In this document: positions 27,058 to 37,572 of the stretch, in pieces
How positions within the stretch are numbered: position 1 is the stretch's first letter
How the letters are laid out: each line of letters opens with the position of its first letter
Source of the DNA: Sporodiniella umbellata
Taxonomy: Eukaryota; Mucoromycota; Mucoromycetes; Mucorales; Rhizopodaceae
Assembly: GCA_025677835.1 (NCBI GenBank)
Contig: JAIXMR010000010.1
Span: 248,001 to 312,000 of the forward strand
Reading direction: 5' to 3'
DNA length: 64,000 bases
Made by a program: the position numbers and the translations under genes
Notes under the pieces: generated by a model
The model's input: only the letters and a program-made list of their open reading frames with translations
Database searches by the model: none
Told to the model about the DNA's origin: nothing

Positions 27058-29467
27058 TCAACATAGGCCGTCTATTTCTACTTGGTAAAACTTTTTTAGG
27101 TTATGTCGTCTGAGCTTGAAAGTAGGTGTTAACAGATCGTCCTGCATAGTGAATTCCTTGGGTGTCAGGTGGACAGCTTTAACTAGTTCGAAACCTTTAA
27201 GACCATTTTCTTTACCGTATTGATTGACAGTAGCTAGAAACTCTTTCTTTAAACTGTCTGAACTGTAAAGGTTTTCTTCTGAAGGAAAATGTTTTGCAGT
27301 CCATTTGAGAAAGTTAGGTTTATCAGGGACAATAATACCAACTAAATAAGCTTGCTTAGAATCACCGTAGACGTAAGCCTGATCAATGAGCTCATGCTTT
27401 TGATAAACGCCTTCAATTTTTTCAGGTGCAATGTATTCACCCTTTTTTTAAGAGCGAAAGAAATAGGAAAAAAAAAAAAGAGATTAGTACCAAGATAACG
27501 TTGGATGTATTTCTTTTTTGTTTACCTGAGACAATTTGAAAATGTCTTTCAAGCGGTCAATTATAACAAAGTTACCATAGGAATCCATGGTGCCTATATC
27601 TCCTGTATGAAACCATCCGTTATTATCTATAGCTTCTTTAGTTTTTTCGGGGTTCTTGTAGTACTCTTTTATAGTCGAGTGACCACGTATACAGATCTCG
27701 CCTCGAGGGAAAGGCTTATCTGTTGTAAAATACTGCATCTCAGGTACATCCTTCAGCTTTATTTCTGAAGCAGGGTGGGGCGGTCCAGCAACGCCCGAAG
27801 AGATAGAATCCTGGGTAGTCTGAAAAGAAAGAAATGAGAAAAACATATATATTCATATTTACGCCTATGTAACCATCAGTACCATACATCCACCACAATA
27901 ATCTTCTGTATGACCATAACCTTCATACATATCGGTAGAAAAGCAAATTTTTAAGAATTCCATCACCTCTCCAGAAATGGGAGCAGAGCCATTCAAAAGA
28001 CACTTGATATTTGTTCCTAGCTTTTTTTTGACCTGAGTATTTAGGATAAAGAAAAAAGACAGTTAGACCACAATGTTTTTCGCATATTTGTACATGACAA
28101 TAGACTTACTGCTGAAAATACAAGTCGATCCCACAACCAGTGATGTGGTGTTTTATGTATATTCTTTCTTTTTGCCTCGACAGCATAGTTGAACAAGAAC
28201 TGGACAACTGCGCTTTTAGTTTTTATTTCACTGTGAATTCCATCATAAATTCTATTAAAAATTCGAGGGACGGCGCAAATAACGGTGGGATTCAGCTCTA
28301 CAAAATCATCCATCAATTTCTTTGGGTCACCCTGAATCCTATTTAGATACTCTTCGTTTCATAGGTATACCTTTTTTTTACCTGATAAAACCCAATGTTA
28401 CACCCATTTAAAATGGCGTAACCTAAGGCGGCGCGCTCAAGAGCATGTGAAAGAGGTAAATAAGAAACATAAGTTGAAGTGTGGTCAATCAAAACAAAAG
28501 TGCCAACAAGTGCTATAGCGCGGAACCCTGTAACAGTAGCTACACAGTTTGCTTGTGTTAAAACAGCACCCTTTGGAACACCTGTTGTCCCACTATTATA
28601 CTCGAGAGTCAATAAATAATACGAAGAAAGCTTAAGATAACAACCTACCTGGTATAACATATGGTAGCAACGTTCTCAGCTTTTGGTAATTCACTATTTT
28701 CTTCTCTTGAAGCGCCTTTTGCCTCTACTTCTTCAAATGCATAAACAGTAACACCTGCACGATTAGCTTCATTCCTGGCCTCTTCGTCCAACTTGGAGTC
28801 CATAACAATGATAGTGTGAATAGAAGGAAGCCTGGACTTTAACTTGATAAGGTCTCTGAGCCTGTCTGTTGTTGACACAACATACTCCATATCTGTTTCA
28901 TTGACAATATGCTCAATAGCCTCGGGTCCCAATGTGTCATAAAGAGACGTGACTATAAACGCCTCTCGATAGCATGCGTACGATGTGATGACCTAGTTGA
29001 ATATGGAATGAGAAAAAGGGCATTAAAAAATAAAGAGGGAATTGGACAACCAGTAATCTTACCCATTTAGCACAATTGATACCATAGATCCCAAGACACT
29101 CCTGACGCTTTAAACCCAATTCCAACAAACCTCGACCAAAGTTTTCTATATGAGAGCGTACTTGAGAATATGATTGCCAAACATACTCTTTGGCCACACC
29201 GTTTTCAATACGTCTTGTGCCTAAACATCGACCACCTAAATCAATTTGAATACCACAAGTTTAGAAAACAAACACATTCAGAAGACATGCTAAGTTACCC
29301 TTGGAGTGTTCACAGCCTTTAAGAAACGTATCCCATAAAGTATAAACATCTTCCGAGTGATCCCAAAGCTTGTCTGAAAATTCGCGACGCCGATACGGTA
29401 ACGTTTCACCCAGAACTTCTTTTACACCGACTACTGGTACGCTATAAGGAATTTTGTTGCCAGACAT
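27058..29467 (-). CDS. Long-chain acyl-CoA synthetase (FAA/ACSL type), 648 aa, eight exons
   Basis: Exons 29467-29299, 29235-29063, 28992-28649, 28592-28382, 28331-28110, 28032-27883, 27819-27526 and 27441-27058 (introns of 50-84 nt). It is an adenylate-forming enzyme of the ANL superfamily. The phosphate loop TSGTTGVPKG is at 228-237, YLPLSHALER follows, the adenine motif YGHTE is at 412-416, TGDIG at 495-499, and the hinge region reads IIDRLKDIFKLSQGEYIAPE (508-527). It activates fatty acids to acyl-CoA for lipid synthesis or beta-oxidation. No peroxisomal targeting tripeptide ends the protein (DGLC), so a membrane or lipid-droplet site is as likely. A longer reading from an ATG at 29524 would add a hydrophobic leader, but that ATG sits in a TA repeat and I prefer 29467. 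It may feed the ABCD transporter in the same window. Confidence 0.93.
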
Positions 29468-30580
29468 ATCAAAGGCTTGAAAAGAAAAGCTTATCAATAG
29501 AAAAAAATAACCAAAAAGATACAATATATATATATATATATATAGTTCATTCTATATAAAGAACATGACCAGAAATCACTTGTTTTGTTTAAAATCAAAA
29601 ATAAGACTTTTTGGACCCTTCAGCTTCTTTTATTCATGACTGCATGCAAACAGTAAAGATCACTGATTTATGCATTCTTTACCCCTAAAAGTCTTTTGGG
29701 AACATGTCAACAGTAGAGGAGACAAAAAAAACAAAGATAAATAATATATTTGGGCAAAAAATCAATATCTATCCGTCTAAAGTGACTAGAAAGAAAGTTG
29801 CATATTCTCCTCGTCTATCTTAATCCTTAGGGTCCCTCTCCCCCTTTTTTTTTGAACTTTTCTACGTTTCATATATATATGTGTGTGTGTGTATATGCAT
29901 GTTTTCAAAACATGATTGAATGTGAGTATATGCATGTAGGTTTTTGCAAACTTGGGTGTCTTTCAGAAATCTACATATATAAACATCATACGACGAATAT
30001 CACTATGTAGTGGTATATAAAATGAGATGTCTAATCTGTCTGGACACGACCCAGCTGATCTACCCCTTTTAGTACGTACTGTTTTTTAATAAAAAGAAAT
30101 CGATATAATCCAAATGTGAGTTTTAAGACTCGGCCTTTTCAAAGGAAATTCAATCGTTTAAAAAGGAAGGTGATACATGATTCCAATCGACGTGTTTCCC
30201 TTTGTAACGTAATGAATGATTATGTCATTATGTATGCCTATGACATATCTTTTGGCTCATTACAGTCTTTATACAGCAAAAACCAAGAATCATGCAGACA
30301 ATCATAAATACTGTCTATTTTGTTACCATACATTTTAGCCCAATGTCAATTATCGGCCATTCAAAAGGGTATCCCTTTACTGGTAACCCCCCTCACTCTC
30401 TTAAGACCAATATATTAAAAAAAAAAGGCCAGAAAAAAAAAACTCCTTCAATTTATTTTATTTTATAATTTGTTTCTAATTTTTGTTTTTTTGTTTTTTT
30501 TTATATATTTTCTTTTGTTACCCACTCTTCTTTAGCTTTGCTTTCATTCGTTTACTTTCTTTTTGTTTGAACAAGAGAAA
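29468..30580. other. Divergent intergenic region with a (TA)n repeat
   Basis: Separates the acyl-CoA synthetase (minus) from the Sec2-type gene (plus), so it should carry both promoters. It has a (TA)n tract at 29524-29544 and a GT-rich stretch near 29880-29892. The frame at 30116-30307 has no ATG and no homology and was not called. Confidence 0.5.
29524..29544. repeat. (TA)n microsatellite
   Basis: About ten TA units directly upstream of the acyl-CoA synthetase start. Confidence 0.8.
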
Positions 30581-31814
30581 ATGTCAGAGTGTGAAAACTG
30601 TGTGTCCAATACACAACAAATAAGCTCTTTACAACAAGAGTTAAAACAAAAGGATGAACAATTGAACAGGCTAACCTTGGATCTCCAAGCCCTCAATCAG
30701 AAATACGTTGCAGAGATTGAGCGAGTGGGCAATATCCAACACGAAAAAGACTGCGTAGAACACGAATTGGAAGAATTGAGCCGAAAATTATTTGAAGAGG
30801 CAAACGAAATGGTTGCAGCCGAAAAACGAGCCAGGCATCAACTTGAGACCGAGCTCAAGCTTACTCAAGAACATTTAGCTGCCGAAAAAAACCAACTACA
30901 CGAATTGAGACTGCGTCTGCTCGAGCCTACAGCCCAAACAGCTCAAAAAAAGAGAAAGAGTAAGGCGAAATCAATGCCTGCCCTACCGCAAAAGAACTCT
31001 TTTGACGATGTCCAGATTGATTTTTTTCGAGACTTTGTTGCCATGTGTGTAACCGGGACCACTGTAAAAAAAATTCACCAATCAGACTTTATGAAGCATT
31101 GTTTACATGAAGATATCGAGCCCTGTCTGAGGTTCGGCCCGCAATCCAAAATGTCGGCCAAAAAGATGATCGAGTCTTTCTCCAGACAGCCCTGCTTCAT
31201 ACAGCTCGCTACAGAAGAAAGTATACAGCAGCAAAAACAACAGCAGCAACAGTCTACAACCTTATGGAACAGAAAAATCGTAAGCAGCAGCCCACGTTCC
31301 ATTTGTTCAGCATGTGGAAGATCATCAGGCTGTACCACCCAAGAAGCCGTATACTACCAGTTCAGGCTGGATGAAGCTGACCATTGGTTATTGATTGACC
31401 AATACTGTCGCGACCGAATTGTAGCCGTATGCGAGTTCTTTGTATTTATTCGAAACATTCAGCTGGGCCTCTACTGTGATAGATCTACTCAAGACTTGTA
31501 TTCTGAAAATATACGTTTAAGGTTACAGATGTTCTATTCCAGGTAAGAAAGGAGTTGAAGAAAGGGGCGTTGTTTATAGAACGGTTCGCTCATCCCTCTC
31601 TTTTTTTTTTTATGGCAGAATGGGTGCTTTACCTGAATTGCAGCCTACAGAGTATGTTCAAGAAGACGAAGACGAAGAGTTAGCAACGGCTGCAGCAGTA
31701 GAAGAAGAGGGTTATCTCTCAGATAGCAGTAGTTTGGCTGGACCAAACACTCCTGAAACAAGCCGTCCTTCCCCTCTTGCCAATCAGTACAGCTTGGACG
31801 CATTAATTAAATAA
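30581..31814 (+). CDS. Sec2/Rabin-type Rab GTPase exchange factor, 385 aa, two exons
   Basis: Exons 30581-31542 and 31619-31814 (76-nt intron splitting an Arg codon). Residues ~8-115 form a long coiled coil (ISSLQQELKQKDEQLNRLTL and onward), the region where Sec2p binds nucleotide-free Sec4. A basic linker leads into a conserved C-terminal module: KNSFDDVQIDFFRDF, IEPCLRFGPQS, a CSACGRSSGC cluster, then CRDRIVAVCEFFVFIRNIQL and LRLQMFYSRMG. This module is typical of Sec2/Rabin8/GRAB proteins from fungi and animals. A poly-Gln stretch lies near residue 215, and the last ~60 residues are acidic and disordered. The protein should activate a Sec4/Rab8 GTPase on secretory vesicles heading for the hyphal tip. 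Confidence 0.85.
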
Positions 31815-32086
31815 ATTTATTGTTTGATGTACACTTGGTATCTCTTCGCCTAATTCTAGCACCAGCTTCCTCCAATATTCGTCTTTTTCCCAATCAATAT
31901 CACTTTCTAATACAAGTGCCTATGTTTTGTACACGTTAACTCTCTTTTCCCTCTTTTTTTTTTTTTTTTCTTGTCACTACTTACCGAAAACACACCTCTA
32001 ACAATAGCTAAACGATTTATTGTCTCTGAAATCCTAATAAAGACAGATCAGTTCACGCACACTTGATTATTTTCAAGTTGGTCACA
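31815..32086. other. Short convergent intergenic region
   Basis: Between the 3' ends of the Sec2-type gene and the coiled-coil gene. Contains a poly-T run near 31950-31970 and no coding frame. Confidence 0.5.
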
Positions 32087-32608
32087 TTACGTTTGAGACA
32101 AAGGGTGATCATCAACTTCTACTTGTGAAATATCCTTATGCTTTAATTCTTGAATCTCTTTATGCACTCTTTGATTGTTGACATGTTGTTTAATCAGATC
32201 AGCTTGAACCTGCGTCAGTTTGCTTTTAAGCGTTGTATAAGTTCTTAGAAGTTTAAGAAACTCCACCGCTTTGGCATCTCTTGTTTCAATCAACTGCTCG
32301 ATTAAAGGATCAACTGATTGACCTCTGGGGTATAACGCTTTGAGCGTACAGTACTGAGCATCAGAATAGCTCACTAGTTTATTTTTTATTTGAAGGCGCT
32401 GAGACAGTGTGTTTAGATCAGACTGTAGGATAGAAAGATGTTCATAGTACTGAGAAAGGTGGCCACTTATGTTTTCTGATGTCACTGTTTCAGGTAGCTC
32501 TAAATCAGGATCAGCCTCTTGTTCGTATTCTTCAATTTGTCTCTGTAACCAAAGAATTTCCCGATGAGAGTTTAGAATTCTTTTTTCTTTTTCTGTAATA
32601 TGGCTCAT
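32087..32608 (-). CDS. Small coiled-coil protein, 173 aa, single exon
   Basis: One uninterrupted frame with ATG at 32608 and stop at 32087. Nearly the whole protein is predicted by eye to be coiled coil: heptad-like stretches at residues ~5-30 (NSHREILWLQRQIEEYEQEA), ~45-75 and ~110-160, broken by a Pro-containing loop (YPRGQSVDPL). The LW-x2-RQIEEYE pattern resembles the start of several kinetochore and augmin subunits, for example CENP-H/K types, but this is too weak to name it. The promoter region is shared with the next gene, transcribed divergently. I do not recognise the family with confidence. Confidence 0.7.
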   Translation of the reverse strand: MSHITEKEKRILNSHREILWLQRQIEEYEQEADPDLELPETVTSENISGHLSQYYEHLSILQSDLNTLSQRLQIKNKLVSYSDAQYCTLKALYPRGQSVDPLIEQLIETRDAKAVEFLKLLRTYTTLKSKLTQVQADLIKQHVNNQRVHKEIQELKHKDISQVEVDDHPLSQT

Positions 32609-33225
32609 TCTATTAATAAAAACTGTAGAGCGGCAAAAACCTGAGGGTCTCTTTTTTTTTTTTTTTTTTTACAAATTGGGAATAATAAATGCCCAAGATT
32701 TTCTTGTGCAAAAAAAAAAAAAAATAGCACTGAGCTAACATAAATCCAGTTCTTACAGTGCATCCATCCCAAACACCTTAGCTGTAGATCAATATGCTTG
32801 GCGGACGTTTTAGTTAAGCAACGTTAACTATTGTGTATATAATTGCTATGTACACGGCTGTATGAGGCTGAGCAGCTGCTCTATCATTTTGAACTTTAGT
32901 GTAATTTATGTATCCAAATAGTAGTAATTAAAAAAAAGTAGCATATGCTTCTATGGACCAGAGATCTGGCATAGAAAACGTATTGTACAGCTAAACAGCT
33001 GTACGCCCATTCGAATAGAAATAAAAACCTAATGATGGGCCTAAGAAAAACATACTTTGTGTCTTTGTGTTTTTTTGCCAAGGAAAAACCCCCACTTTAC
33101 TCTAACCTTTCAAAACATACATACTAACCTTTTTAAGCGCCGACATTAACACACTAAAATATAAAGGAGTTATTTTTATCTTTTTTTTTCATGTATACTT
33201 CTTTTGTTTCTTCCACAAGATAAAA
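32609..33225. other. Divergent intergenic region
   Basis: Holds the promoters of the coiled-coil gene (minus) and the next gene (plus). A poly-T run near 32651-32670 and a poly-A run near 32710-32724 are the only notable features. Confidence 0.5.
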
Positions 33226-35008
33226 ATGAGATATTTATTCGATACCAGAAAAGAACATAAATCGTTGAAGTTAGTAAAGAAGCTACAAGAAGAGGCAGAT
33301 AAAGAATGGCAAAAGGAGCTAGTTCAAAGAAAAGAACAAGAGAGTAGAGATGAGAAAATAGCCAAAGAGCTGCAAGCTCAGCTAGAGCGAGAACAAACCG
33401 AAACGAATCCGTTTTATTCTTCTTCATATTCACCGATCCCTTCTCCTCCGCCTTTGCCTGTAAAGCCCCATGCATACCACCAAGAAGCCTCAAGTGAGTA
33501 GTAAAAAGAAAATGTAAATTTTTTATTTTCAATTAAACTTTTATGATTTAGACTCCACAATATCCATTGCACCGTTATACGGACTTCATGAAGATAGCAA
33601 TGCCTCTTTAGCACACAGAAAAAGCTACATTCCCTACAAGCCTAATCTAACCAACCGTATATCTTCACCATCGCCTACAATAAATAACATACCGTCCAAC
33701 ACTAACTTATCACAACATTCATCGTCTCCAGCACCGAGCAATTCATCACACAACCTACATAACCCACCTAAGCGACCCATTCTTCATAAAGAACAACGCA
33801 CCTCACCAAAGCAACAGGTGTCTTTTTCTAATCAAAATCACAGTCTGACAGCTGAGACCTCACTCGAACATCCCCGCCAATACCCAAAATCCCCTTATTG
33901 TACTAATAACCGCACTCCATCACCACCTTTAGTTATGTCCATGCCCGAACCGATGGAAATTCAAGCAAAAACAACAGCTCCAGTTCACCTCAGTACCCGA
34001 ACGTCTATGTTCTATTCATCTTTAGAGCCCAAGACCCCCATCAACCTTCATCACCCGACCCATGGACCACCTGCCACCCATTCTTACAATGCACCTACTT
34101 TTTCGTCTGTCAGCCTTCCCCCTCAAAAACTCGACCTGCCCGTCACCAATCCTTACAAAACATCAGACTCCTTCTTTTCTCTCAAGCCCAACCAAGAAAA
34201 AACAGAAGATATCCGGCCGGTGCATTTAGAAACCCATACTTCTGTCCGTAGTCAAGATAGCGGCTATGACTATTCTGATATGGTTTATGTCAAAGGAAGT
34301 CAGATGATGGCAAACGAAAACCCTTTTGCTGATAGCCATGCAATTCCTGATACGGTAGGATGGGATCCAAAAGGTGAAGAGAAGACTGAAAACGTGTATA
34401 TGGAAAAAGAAGCAGTAGAAGAAGTAGAGGAAAAGGTGAGAAGAACGTATATGGAAAAAGAACAAGTACAGCAGGAGATGCCAGAGGAAGAGGTAACCCA
34501 GGTGTTTCCTACCCAAATCCTGAGGGCAAGCGCACCTAACTATGGCTACTATCCATCGGATCGTAAAGAAATGCCTAAATTGCCAGTGCCTGGTAAGCCA
34601 GATACATATATAGAGAGAAAGAAAAATCTTTCATAGACCGCATGTATTGACCCATCTCTTTCCATAGTAAACAAAGAGGACCGACACATCACGGTTGCTA
34701 GCCTGACCCCCGGTCGAAGAGTATGGATCCGTATTCATCCTGGCGATACTGGCAAGATGTTGGCTGAGCGTATCCACATTGTGGCTACCTATCAAACACG
34801 TAAGGTGACCAAGATCACCACCAAAACCGGTCGAGATATACCTTTGGATAACACCCCTTTGTTTCCTGACTGGAATGAGATATTATATTTTGAAGAAGGG
34901 GAGGCATGGACAGTAGAACTGGCCTACATAGACAACCCTTATTTGGAAAAACTAGCCGAAGGAAAAGAATGGGTAAAACAACTCAAAGCAAGTTTCAAAT
35001 CCTCATAA
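33226..35008 (+). CDS. Disordered protein with a helical N-terminus and a conserved-looking C-terminal domain, 549 aa, three exons
   Basis: Exons 33226-33493, 33552-34592 and 34668-35008 (introns of 58 and 75 nt). Residues ~5-65 are a charged helix (LVKKLQEEADKEWQKELVQR and on). A long Ser/Pro/Thr/Asn-rich middle follows (about 65-370) with SPSP and PPLP motifs, then a Glu-rich segment. The last ~110 residues are compact and ordered: ITVASLTPGRRVWIRIHPGD, then ERIHIVATYQ, LDNTPLFPDWNEILYFEEGE and TVELAYIDNP. The layout suggests a scaffold or signalling adaptor with a beta-rich C-terminal domain. I cannot name the domain; a C2-like or ubiquitin-like fold is possible. The gene is clearly real; its function is unknown. 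Confidence 0.75.
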
Positions 35009-35209
35009 AAGACAGATTAAAATAAAGACTGTACTTGTATTTATATAAATATAAATATATATAGTGTTTAATTGGTCTATAAGCGGGTAACAAATGTGTA
35101 TATGAAGTACTGTGTATGTATATAATGCATGTGTGCAAAAAATAAAAATAAAAATAAAGAAAAAGGGGAGGGAGAAATAAAATGAATCAACAGCAGCTTG
35201 GACGTATTT

Positions 35210-37572
35210 TTACCACCCAAACTCTGCATTTTTGTCTTTGAGATGGTCCATGATCTGATCTGCCACACTTTCTTCACGGACCTTGATCATATAAACTACA
35301 CTTGTTTTATCGTTGTTAAACAGCAGAGAAATCTGCTTGGGGCCCAGACGTTCTACATTTCGGCTCTGAACCATAGCACTCACAAGCTGTGTCGTCTTTC
35401 CGCTCTTGTGTGACTCCACGGCCAAATGCATTTTTTTGGTAACCGTATGCTGAGAGACCTTGAGATGAACGCTACCGAAACTTCGCCATTTGGAACTGCT
35501 GCTGTTCAAATAGAGCTTGCTTTTGCATTCCATGATGGACTTTAGAGACTTTGTTAAATCCTCTTGGCTTGGCGACAGTCTGATAGATTGCTCGACCAAC
35601 ATATCCTTCAAAACGTGTTCTAGCTGATCCGCATGGGGTTGGGTTAGACAGTGTACCAAATAATGCTCTTCCAACGGACACTGAATTGTCAGGTTTATAT
35701 CGGTCTCACTGATACGCTGAACTGACATTTCTTTCGAAATCCACGCGTTCAAATACATTTGGCCGGTTTTCTTCATGTGTACAGTAACACAGGGTCTATG
35801 AGAGTATGTCTTTCTGACCTCAAGTACACTGCTTTCTTCAGCAGCATACCACGTATTGTCTTTCCAGTGAAATACTTGACATTGGTCGTCTCTGTGAAGT
35901 ACTTGTTTGATTGTGTCGGGCTATAACGGAAATCAATATTCTACTCTTTTTAAAAAAAAAAAAAAAACTTACGCTTTTAGGCGGAGAAAGACTAGGTTGG
36001 CTCTCATTGAACTCGTCAGAAGAGTAAGAAGATGAGTTGCGAAGGTGACTGTTGGGCGTGGAAGCGCCAGGGCTACCGGATCGGCTCAACGGAGGTGTGG
36101 TGATTGACTGTCCTGAGGAAAAAGACGAGTATGACGATTGATGATGAAGAGATGCACCGCGGGTCGGAGCATCGACATTAGCTGTTAAAAGCGTATTGCT
36201 TTTTGTTTTCTTCAATTGTGGCGAGCTTACAGCAGAAAAAACTGAGCGGATAAAAGATTTTCGATGTTTGACAACTTCTGGTTGCTTCAATGAGGCTATA
36301 GGCTTAGGCTCTAAGGTTTTGCTGCTTTCTATCGTGGTTTCTACATGTACACAGAAAGAAAGTTTAAAATAGCTCCCTTTTTTTCTGTCTTTTTTTTTTT
36401 TTTTTTTTTTCTATTACCCAAGGTAGCCACTGGGTTATGTTTATTCCAAGAGTCGTCGTCAGAGCTTTCTGCAGAAGATATTTCGCCGGAAGGGTCTTGA
36501 AAATAACAGAACAAATCGTTATTCTTCACCGTTGTTTGACTCAACTTGTGAGCTATTTCTTTTAAAGATAGACTAAGCCACATATCACGATCGTTTTTAA
36601 AATTGGTTCTGAGTGCTAACGTTCTTTTGGCGTGGATAATCAGTTGGAAGCTGAGTTCATCTTCCAGAGGTTGAGCTTGGACACAGTCCAGTGACAAAAG
36701 CGGGTAAAGGAGCTGATTGTTTCCGCAAATTAAAAGACCATTTTCTGTCAAAATAACTCTCAACTCTTTTTGGAGATCGATAGAAAAAAGTGTGTGGTCT
36801 AGCAATGGCTTGGCGGTACGGGTAAGGTGATAGTGATCAACAGGCGTTTGGGCGATAATATCAATAACGTGTGTAGTATCTAAATGAAGCAAAGGATTGA
36901 TGAGCGCATCCAACACTTGATTGGCTTTTAATAATAATTGTGTATTAGCCAATTTAGGAAGATTCTAATCAGTAGGAGTTAGAAATGGATAGAAAAAAAA
37001 TTCAGGAGCAGAGATAGTATTACGTTGAAATAGGCTTTGTAATAATCCAACTGTTTTAAAGGGGATCTGTGTACATTAACGGCGCCGGTACCCTATAATG
37101 AATCGTTCAGCCCAGACTTTTTTTTTTTTTTAGAAACAAAAATCTTACATCCAATGCTTCTTGGGCTGGTGGTGTACAGAGAGAAAAGTAGTCTAGATAC
37201 ATTTGTTTGGTTTGTTTGTTTGTCTATTGAGTAAATGGTAAGCCTTTTGTGTACAGTGGCGACATTTGTGTTTCCAAGTTTACCAAACTTAGTAGAAATT
37301 CTTCCACATCATCTGTCTTCACTTTCTATATCGACACAATATTTTAGCTCAAAAAAATAAAACAAAAGGCTGTAACGTTACTTCATGATGAAATGTAGCT
37401 AACTGCTCTACAATGTTAGACAATTCTGTAAAACCGGAATTTTTTGCTTTCAATTCAGAAAGTAGCTTTAACGAGAATAGTTAATTACAGTACACGCTTT
37501 GATTTTTCTTACAAGGCATAGCTTATTAAGATGTTCAATATAGGTATTTTCTTGTTCGAGTAATGGAACCAT
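35210..37572 (-). CDS. Probable Rho guanine-nucleotide exchange factor (DH-PH-like) with extra C-terminal domain, 651 aa, eight exons
   Basis: Exons 37572-37513, 37465-37382, 37325-37284, 37223-37149, 37092-37024, 36964-36418, 36340-35973 and 35920-35210 (introns of 47-77 nt). The first ~165 residues are helical and start like a DH domain (MVPLLEQENTYIEHLNKLCL), with ELSNIVEQLATFHHE and YLDYFSLCTPPAQEALD helices. A PH-like region follows (~residues 155-250: LFSIDLQKELRVILTENGLL, then FQLIIHAKRTLAL, ending DMWLSLSLKEI). A Ser-rich linker leads to a second compact half with KWRSFGSVHLKV and SVVYMIKVREESV, possibly another PH or Ran-binding-like fold. The canonical DH motif around the RYPLLL helix is not evident, so the assignment is moderate. 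An upstream pyrimidine-rich leader (37573-37680) precedes the chosen ATG. It converges with the previous gene. Confidence 0.5.

Noticed and set aside
29467..29524. Longer acyl-CoA synthetase start at 29524 with a hydrophobic leader
   Set aside because: The upstream ATG lies inside the TA repeat and the extra sequence is pyrimidine-rich leader-like; the ATG at 29467 gives a more typical N-terminus. Not fully excluded.
30116..30307. 63-aa plus ORF in the divergent promoter region
   Set aside because: Lacks an ATG, has no domain, and lies in promoter-like sequence.
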